This document shows positions 59,066 to 64,000 of a stretch of 64,000 bases of DNA, in pieces. Each line of letters starts with the position of its first letter. Position 1 is the first letter of the stretch. A program made the translations under genes and the position numbers. Under the pieces are notes generated by a model that was not told where the DNA came from, did not search any database, and saw only the letters and a program-made list of their open reading frames with translations. This DNA is from Adiantum capillus-veneris (lineage: Eukaryota; Streptophyta; Polypodiopsida; Polypodiales; Pteridaceae), in NCBI GenBank assembly GCA_014529385.2, contig CM043961.1, positions 14,768,978 to 14,832,977 of the forward strand, given 5' to 3'.

Positions 59066-59455
59066 TCTAACCACTCTCTCTAACATGGTGACATAATTTA
59101 GGTGTGATAAATTCATATCTATGCAAACTAATATCAGTTTAGGCTTGTTAATTTGAATTTGTTTGAATTTATGTACAATATAATGATTTGAGGTTTGCAT
59201 ATTTGAATTTAGGTGGTATAATGATATCTTTTTGTGGTAAACTTGAATTTTAAATCAATTTCGCGTGCAATATTTTAAATTTAAGTGATAAAATTTAAAT
59301 TTTATAAAAAAGTTTGAATTTTAAAATTTGGGCGGGATACTTTAAAATTTAGGCGGGATATTTAAAATTTGGGAGGGATATTTTAAATTTAGGCGATAAG
59401 ATTTTAAATTTTAAATTTAGGCGGGAAGGTTTTGAATTTATAGCGAGATCTCCCT
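59066..59455. repeat. AT-rich tract with degenerate TTAAATTTAGGCGGGA repeats
   Basis: 59270-59450 holds several imperfect copies of a TTTAAA(A)TTTAGGCGGGATA-like word, for example near 59340, 59352, 59385 and 59415, with spacings of about 20-30 bp. 59100-59270 is AT-rich with TTGAATTT words. No coding potential was seen. Confidence 0.65.
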
Positions 59456-59465
59456 TACATAAGAG

Positions 59466-59774
59466 AGTATAGGTTGGACAAGTGGTGGACCTTAAAGCCA
59501 GAGCATCCATGCTACTGGACATGATAGGTAGGGAATCTAGTTGAATATTGTATGTATAATATGTATGTAATAAATCTAGCTTGGACAAGTGGTGGACCTT
59601 GGAACAAAACCCCATGTAAAACATATCATGCACATTCCAAGTGGTGAGAAAAAATATCATATAAGATATAGCCTTATAGGTTGGACAAGTGGTGGACCTT
59701 AACACCCAGATATTCTTAATATAATGACATAGAGTGGAAAAGTGGTGAATCTTGAGACAAAACCACTCATGCTA
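59466..59774 (+). repeat. Degraded satellite outpost
   Basis: Three well-kept cores (GGTTGGACAAGTGGTGGACC at about 59471, CTTGGACAAGTGGTGGACC at about 59579 and GGTTGGACAAGTGGTGGACC at about 59678) are followed by a weaker GGAAAAGTGGTGAATCTTGAG near 59734. Spacings are about 50-110 bp. Between them the sequence is unrelated to the array consensus apart from ATAGGTTGG and similar fragments. Confidence 0.78.
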
Positions 59775-60034
59775 CTGACGCGGTTCGGGGCGGGCAACAA
59801 GAAGAGCAACCTCTAGACACCCTTGGAGGCTCCCGTGCTGCTTAATGGGGCTGGGGCACAACACAACACAAACCAAAACAACAAACCCACAGCCAAATCC
59901 CAACTACACAAGGGGCACCACCTAGTTTAAGAGCGAACTAGGACGCAAAAGAGGAGAATCGTTAGAGCAACCCGCAAACAAGCAAGGAATTTACACTAAC
60001 CCTAACACCAATGGAACACTCTCACACACTAAAA

Positions 60035-60037
<3 letters not shown>

Positions 60038-60069
<32 letters not shown>
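60038..60069 (+). repeat. (GA)16 microsatellite
   Basis: An uninterrupted GA run inside the left LTR-like copy. The matching run in the right copy is about twice as long. Confidence 0.95.
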
Positions 60070-60072
<3 letters not shown>

Positions 60073-60715
60073 TGCTCGGGCTGCTTTGAAGTGTATCGTT
60101 AATGATCAAGCAAACATAAATATATATATGTAAGAAAGAGAGAGAAGGGGGAAGGGGGTGCTTGTTGCACTAATGCCTTCTTACAAATCTTTCATGACCA
60201 ATCCAAGTGAGATTAGTATTTGTTCAACATAGCTTGAGTAAATTACACCACAACACATCAAAAGAAAAAAAGCCACCCCAATCACTGTCTTAAGGCCAGG
60301 GGAGTCCTCTCCACCCTGTCACCCTCTTACAGCATGTGAGATTTATGGCTAAATTGATAACAATACCCGGAGACAAGCTATCAATAACTTAAATAAAACA
60401 CCAAGACACTTACACATCATTATTGTCCATGACTTCACGTTGGAAGGGAGACAAGGTATCCATGCTTAGTCCAAATTCACCCTCCTTGATTCAACAAATG
60501 TTGGGCTTACACTAGTAGGAGAAATGATAGATTTCCTACTCTCAGATGAATGATCACTCTCTCTTACAATGGCATAGAGTTCCCTTGCTAATCACCCCTA
60601 ATACCCCTGCCAATGAGATTCCACTCAAGAGCTCCTTCTCAAGAGGTTGAGCTTGGCTTCTCAAGCTATAGCATAGTGCTCTTTCTTCTCCCCCCTTTTT
60701 TGCTAGCTACACGCT

Positions 60716-60724
60716 CCTTTTATA
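60716..60724 (-). promoter_or_regulatory. TATA box in left LTR-like copy
   Basis: Read on the minus strand this is TATAAAAGG, preceded by a GCTATAAAAGGAGCG context. It lies about 940 bp upstream of the presumed LTR end. Conserved in the right copy at 63602-63610. Confidence 0.5.
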
Positions 60725-61113
60725 GCAATTTTGAAGGCTAGGGTTACTCCTCTAACCATGGTTGGGTTAGATTTTCAGCAATTTATCTAATTTCTTTTGC
60801 TTGGAATTATCAAGAAGTTGGTGGGGAAAGAGAGAGGAGAGAAATGGAGGTGATAGGACTTTTCATAGTGGGTTATTGTTAGTAGAGTTAGTATTAATTT
60901 ACAAATGGAATTGGATATTTACAATGGGGTATCCATGCAGGATACAAATAAGGAATAAAAACTCTTAAGAGGTAAGAAAAGGTGGATTTCTTACAAGGTT
61001 GATGCTCCAAGTGTCTTGAGTAGGGCCAATTTTGACGCTTGTTGACGGTCCACTAGCTTTGACGGTACATTTTTTCTCCACTCTTGACCTTCCTTGAGAG
61101 ACAAGGTAATTGA

Positions 61114-62246
61114 AGCTGAGTAATCAACCACCATGATGCTGTCTTTTAAGAGAAGAGGTTGAATTTTGTGGTTTTTTTGATAGATATGGGTAATTTGGAG
61201 GAGGAAAAATGAGACTAGGTGGTCAATTTTGGAATGGAATTGTGTGTGGGAGGTATGAGTTCACCATGGTTTCTCTTATTCTTCAAGGTTGAGGAGAAGG
61301 TGAGTAGGGTGCAGAGAGGAGTGGTGAGAGAGGTGGGGATGATGAGTGGAGAAGTGTGTGTGAAAGAGGAAAATGATAAAGTGGAAGAGAGAGTGTGGCT
61401 GCATAGCATGGGAAAACTGGGGTCCACTAATAAAATCATAGCTCACAGCTCGTAGCTCAAAAAATATGAAAAAATTTGAGGCAAAAGTTCAGCCCACGAG
61501 CTACAACTTTTGTTTGTATCACCTTTTCAAATTCGGAGAGCAAGTGAACTTTAAAAATTCAGCAAAACCGACCGTTTTTTTCCACTGCACAAGGTCCTTG
61601 TGGGGTCCTTCTTTGGATGATTCTTTTGAATACCTCCAAGAGTGAGCCCTCCATAGTGCATGTATGCATGCCACCTACCCTTGACCTTATTTGGTAGGTC
61701 TATAATTGAAGATATTGTTGAGATCATGATATAAGTGAATAGTACAACTAAGAAAATCAAATATTGAGGGGTCTGAAAAATATGTACATGTCAAATATAA
61801 ATAATATAAGTGGAAAAAATATAAAGGGGTCAAAAGAAATCTCTCTCATTATGAGGCTACCATAAAAAGATAAATATTTTTGGTGTTCTAATGTTTTAGA
61901 AAAAAAAACGAAATAGATGTAGGAAGGGAAAAATCACAATAGTGAAAAAATATACACATAAATAAAACTAGTTTTTTTGGATTTTTGCTGGGGTGGAGTT
62001 ACACCAAATATAAGAGAAGCTTACATGAAAATATTTCTATATGGAATAAAGAGTATGAAAAATGGTAAGAAAAATTTTGGTAATGGTGAGGCAATGTACA
62101 GAGCATAAATAACACACACCTAGGTAGAAATATTTAAATAAATACCAAAATAATTTGCGAACGCTTGCCAAAGCTCACTGAAATCGGAGAAAGTGAGCAG
62201 GCGTGTGCTGGAGCAGCTGGCGACCAAGCCCGGGAGGACGTGACCT
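61114..62246 (-). other. Non-coding interval between the LTR-like repeats
   Basis: No open frame with a recognisable domain and no gag or pol motifs were seen on either strand. The first part may still belong to the left LTR, whose end is not visible. The rest would be the internal region of a non-autonomous element, or of the copia-like fragment whose primer site lies at 62247. Confidence 0.5.
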
Positions 62247-62258
62247 GCTCTGATACCA
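62247..62258 (-). other. Primer binding site for tRNA-iMet
   Basis: On the minus strand this reads TGGTATCAGAGC, the standard complement of the plant initiator tRNA-Met 3' end used by many copia and chromovirus elements. It lies two bases from an LTR end (...AATTCCAACA on the minus strand). Confidence 0.85.
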
Positions 62259-62260
62259 AT

Positions 62261-62601
62261 TGTTGGAATTAGGGTTGCAGAGAAACACACACAGCTTGGA
62301 GAAGACGAAGGAAGCTCAAGGCACACAATAGAGAGTGTATTCCTTAGTGTGCAATGGAAAGATAGATAGCCCTAGAGTGATGGGCGTATATACAATGCAC
62401 GGGGGAAAAAACCTCCTAAAGAGGGAAAAAATGCCCCGGCGGTCCTAGTGTGTTCACACACATCACTACCACATGTATATGGTAACAGGAATGAAAGGAG
62501 AATACAAACTCTCGTGATTCATGCAAACTACTTGACTATGCTAAAAGTTGATCCTACACAAAAACATACACGAGTTGTGTTCCTCAGTGGGGGCACCAAT
62601 T
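62261..62601 (-). mobile_element. Copia-like LTR fragment, minus strand
   Basis: Reading the minus strand, about 340 bp ends in CTAATTCCAACA and abuts a tRNA-iMet primer site, as a 5' LTR does. A TATATACG word (about 62385-62392) and a CCTCTTTAGGAGG dyad lie upstream. The LTR start is unclear, because TTGGTGCCCCCACTGAGG directly precedes the next repeat and may itself be that repeat's primer site. No second copy of this LTR is in the window, so the element is truncated or nested. Confidence 0.55.
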
Positions 62602-62868
62602 TGACGCGGTTCGGGGCGGGCAACAAGAAGAGCAACCTCTAGACACCCTTCAAGGCTCCCGTGCTGCTCAATGGGGCTGGGGCACAACACAACACAAACC
62701 AAAACAACAAACCCACAGCCAAATCCCAACTACACAAGGGGCACCACCTAGTTTAAGAGCGAACTAGGACACAAAAGAGGAGAATCGTTAGAGCAACCCA
62801 CAAACAAGCAAGGAATTTACACTAACCCTAACACCAATGGGACACTCTCACACACTAAAACACGAGAG

Positions 62869-62944
<76 letters not shown>

Positions 62945-64000
62945 TGCTCGGGCTGCTTTGAAGTGTATCGTTAATGATCAAGCAAACATAAATATATATG
63001 TAAGAAAGAGAGAGAAGGGGGAAGGGGGTGCTTGTTGCACTAATGCCTTCTTACAAATCTTTCATGACCAATCAAAGTGAGATTAGTATTTGTTCAACAT
63101 AGCCTGAGTAAATTACACCACAACACATCACAACAAAAAAAGCCACCCCAATCATTGTCTTAAGGCCAGGGGAGTCCTCTACACCCTGTCGCCCTCTTAC
63201 AGCATGTGGGATTTATGGCTAAATTGATAACAATACCCGGAGACAAGCTATCAAGAACTTAAATAAAACACCAAGACACTTACACATCATTATTGTCCAT
63301 GACTTCATGTTGGAAGGGAGACAAGGTATCCATGCTTAGTTCAAATTCACCCTCCTTGATTCAGCAAATGCTGGGCTTACACTAGTAGGAGAAATGATAG
63401 ATTTCCTACTCTCAATTGAATGATCACTCTCTCTTACAATGGCATAGAGTTCCGTTGCTAATCACCCCTAATACAACACATACATATGCCTAATGCCAAT
63501 GAGATTCCACTCAAGAGCTCCTTCTCAAGAGGTTGAGCTTGGCTTCTCAAGCTATAGCATAGTGCTCTTTCTTCTCCCCCCTTTTTTGCTAGATACACCC
63601 TCCTTTTATAGCAATTTTGAAGGCTAGGGTTACTGCTCTAACCATGGTTGGGTTAGATTTTCAGCAATTTATCTAATTTCTTTTGCTTGGAATTATCAAG
63701 AAGTTGGTGGGGAAAGAGAGAGGAGAGAAATGGAGGTGATAGGACTTTTCATAGTGGGTTAGTGTTAGTAGAGTTAGTATTAATTTACAAATGGAATTGG
63801 ATATTTACAATGGGAGTATCCATGCAGGATACAAATAAGGAAGAAAAACTCTTAAGAGGTAAGAAAAGGTGGATTTCTGACAAGGTTGATGCTCCAAGTG
63901 TCTTGAGTAGGGCCAATTTTGACGCTTGTTGACGGTCCACTAGCTTTGACGGTACATTTTTTCTCCACTCTTGACCTTCCTTGAGAGACAAGGTAATTGA
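62602..64000 (-). repeat. LTR-like direct repeat, right copy (probable 5' LTR, cut by the window)
   Basis: This is the second copy of the repeat starting TGACGCGGTTCGGGGCGGGC, and it runs off the right edge. On the minus strand it ends CGTCA, then after three bases comes TGGTGCCCCCACTGAGGA (62598-62581), which is placed like a primer site though I cannot name the tRNA. TATAAAAGG is conserved at 63602-63610. The (GA)n run is expanded (62873-62941). Confidence 0.65.
62873..62941 (+). repeat. (GA)n microsatellite, expanded copy
   Basis: About 34 GA dinucleotides at the position where the left copy has 16. Preceded by a short interrupted GAGAGAGGC. Confidence 0.95.

Larger units (their letters stand above)
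59775..61113 (-). repeat. LTR-like direct repeat, left copy (probable 3' LTR of a minus-strand element)
   Basis: TGACGCGGTTCGGGGCGGGC at 59775 starts a repeat that matches 62602-64000 almost base for base, apart from a GA-microsatellite length change and a few indels. The copy runs at least to 61113, which corresponds to the window's last base, so its right end is unknown. On the minus strand it ends ...CGTCA and contains TATAAAAGG, as an LTR would. The left flank is degraded satellite. The open frames here are short and not conserved in a protein-like way. Confidence 0.7.

Overview
This is nuclear DNA from a eukaryote, most likely a land plant. The evidence is a very large homogeneous tandem satellite, a plant-type LTR retrotransposon primed by a tRNA-Asp-like site, a copia-style LTR end next to a tRNA-iMet primer site, and long non-coding AT-rich spacers. 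I cannot name the species. There are no ordinary host genes, rRNA or tRNA genes, or CRISPR arrays. The only long reading frames with recognisable protein domains belong to one retrotransposon.

Layout. (1) 1-38788: head-to-tail satellite with a basic unit of about 316 bp. Each unit is itself two related halves of 144 and 172 bp. The first 8.9 kb is a regular higher-order repeat of four units (1265 bp). The rest is a mosaic of shorter higher-order blocks, a recurrent 187-bp deleted unit, and segmental duplications at offsets of about 0.95, 1.26, 2.2, 2.4, 11.6 and 13.1 kb. (2) 38789-47426: a complete 8638-bp LTR retrotransposon inserted inside one satellite unit. It has 566-bp LTRs with 6 differences by eye, an ATGTC target duplication, PBS and PPT. 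It encodes a long Gag and a second frame with four zinc knuckles and a retropepsin-like domain. It has no reverse transcriptase, RNase H or integrase, so it should depend on another element in trans. (3) 47427-56325: the satellite resumes exactly at the target site and contains a seven-unit (2215 bp) tandem duplication. (4) 56326-56950: the array edge, where the satellite decays into diverged single half-type units. (5) 56951-59774: a low-coding flank with a GC-rich patch, a 90-bp minisatellite, AT-rich degenerate repeats, and isolated copies of the satellite core motif. (6) 59775-64000: two long direct repeats that look like LTRs of a minus-strand element, running off the right edge. Between them is a 1.5-kb non-coding stretch that includes a copia-like LTR end and its tRNA-iMet primer site.

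Together the window reads as the edge of a large heterochromatic satellite domain. It grows by unequal exchange at several scales, shows CpG-decay variants consistent with DNA methylation, and is a landing site for a fairly young non-autonomous retrotransposon. Whether it is centromeric, pericentromeric, knob-like or subtelomeric cannot be decided from the sequence. Repeat boundaries given as round numbers are by-eye estimates.
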